A DNA stretch of 64,000 nt from Paenibacillus jilunlii (lineage in GTDB: Bacteria > Bacillota > Bacilli > Paenibacillales > Paenibacillaceae). The stretch spans positions 62,001-126,000 of the forward strand of contig NZ_FNGM01000006.1 of the NCBI RefSeq assembly GCF_900102965.1, given 5' to 3'. The notes under the pieces were generated by a model. The model was not told where the DNA came from, made no database searches, and saw only the letters and a list, made by a program, of their open reading frames with translations. Of this stretch, positions 63,293-64,000 are shown piece after piece (positions within the stretch are counted from its first letter, which is position 1; every line of letters begins with the position of its first letter). The position numbers and the translations under genes are program-made.

Positions 63293-64000
63293 CTATTCAT
63301 TAAAATACTGTGTGATTGTTCCTGCGCCGCCGGCCACATGCACTTCAGCGTATGCTCCATTGATCAATGTCATTTGCGGAGGAACATGGCCGAAGTCCAA
63401 ATCATAAACAACCGGCACTTGGAGTTCTTCGGACAGCTCTCTGTATACATCCTCCGCCGTATAATTTTCCATGGGCGTATTGGAGCCGCTTCTGCCGAAC
63501 ATAACACCGGAGCAGTTCTCGAACCAGCCCGCCAGCTTCATCTGCACCAGTGACCGACGTAAGTCTGCTGTGTTCAGTTCGCAATTCTCCAAATACCACA
63601 GGACGGGTTCCCGATGAATGAAGTTTTCTTGAAAATGCCGCACATCGCCGTAGGGTGTACCGATAATATGCCGGATCACATCGATGCAGCCGCCGAGCAG
63701 CCGGCCATTAAGCGTGGCCGCATTGCCGGATACCGTCTTCCAGTCTGTTGGGGTATGTAAATGAAAAAGTGACGGTGAAGGCTCCGCTCCCTCCAGCTCC
63801 TGATGATAGTGCAGTGAGGAGCGTTGGGTGACGGATTCTCCGCTTGCTGTGGATAAAACCGTCTCCCACATCGCCGTAGTCTCATCTGCAGCCTCCGCGC
63901 GCAAGTCCCCCAAACTGGGCCCATGTGCTGTCGCAATGCCCGTCCGGAGGGTGATCACCAGCAGCAGCAGGCTGATATCGGAAAAGCCCATGATCCACTT
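63293..64000 (-). CDS. S66-family carboxypeptidase (LdcA/MccF-like), N-terminus beyond window
   Basis: The visible 236 residues begin KWIMGFSDISLLLL and include THG-like ATAHGPS, LLGGCIDVIRHIIGT and the catalytic His region DLDFGHVPPQMTLI, the plan of S66 LD-carboxypeptidases and MccF-type immunity peptidases. The catalytic Ser region should lie in the missing N-terminal part (to the right of 64000). Substrate (peptidoglycan peptides or microcin-like adducts) cannot be told. Confidence 0.85.
   Translation of the reverse strand, partial: KWIMGFSDISLLLLVITLRTGIATAHGPSLGDLRAEAADETTAMWETVLSTASGESVTQRSSLHYHQELEGAEPSPSLFHLHTPTDWKTVSGNAATLNGRLLGGCIDVIRHIIGTPYGDVRHFQENFIHREPVLWYLENCELNTADLRRSLVQMKLAGWFENCSGVMFGRSGSNTPMENYTAEDVYRELSEELQVPVVYDLDFGHVPPQMTLINGAYAEVHVAGGAGTITQYFNE

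Overview
The window looks like a chromosomal segment of a Paenibacillus-type Firmicute. The reasons are the gene order of the ylxM-ffh-rpsP ... rbgA-rnhB ... sucCD-dprA-topA-trmFO-hslVU-flgB...fla/che block known from Bacillus subtilis, strong AGGAGG-type ribosome binding sites, frequent TTG/GTG starts, and protein sequences close to Bacillus. Everything from 1 to about 36.8 kb reads on the minus strand.

Layout, in transcription order (right to left). 56.7-52.5 kb: ylxM, ffh, a three-copy 57-bp tandem repeat plus a hairpin-rich repeat block, then rpsP, khpA, rimM and trmD. 52.4-47.4 kb: an accessory segment that separates trmD from rplS. It holds overlapping tiny genes, a self-contained terminator-ended small RNA candidate, a membrane protein, an AraC-type regulator with a probable CTG start, tRNA-Pro(GGG), small membrane proteins and a lipoprotein. 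47.4-40.3 kb: rplS with its own promoter and a folded leader, lepB, rbgA, rnhB, an intergenic repeat cluster, an orphan FliK-like/FlhB-C-terminal pair, yraN, a zinc-ribbon protein and a phosphoesterase. 40.1-37.1 kb: a comM-like AAA ATPase and the divergent ohrR/ohrA peroxide pair. 36.8-27.9 kb: sucCD, dprA, topA, trmFO, hslV and hslU.

27.5 kb to the left edge is one long flagellar/chemotaxis operon: rod and basal body (flgBC, fliEFG), export ATPase (fliHIJ), hook assembly (motE-like, fliK, flgD, flgE), switch (fliM, fliY, cheY), export gate (fliOPQR, flhB, flhA), flhF/flhG, and chemotaxis signalling (cheB, cheA, cheW, cheC, cheD). A strong intrinsic terminator lies inside it between flgE and flbD.

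The right end (56.9-64 kb) has a hemolysin III-like membrane protein, an M32 carboxypeptidase, a beta-carbonic anhydrase and a Tim44-like membrane protein sharing a similar 5' leader, a yxcD-like gene, a histidine phosphatase, a large protein of unknown family with an HExxGH motif, and the C-terminal part of an S66 peptidase.

Many starts were moved downstream of the longest open frame because the ribosome binding site lies inside the longer frame. I saw no CRISPR array, insertion sequence or prophage.
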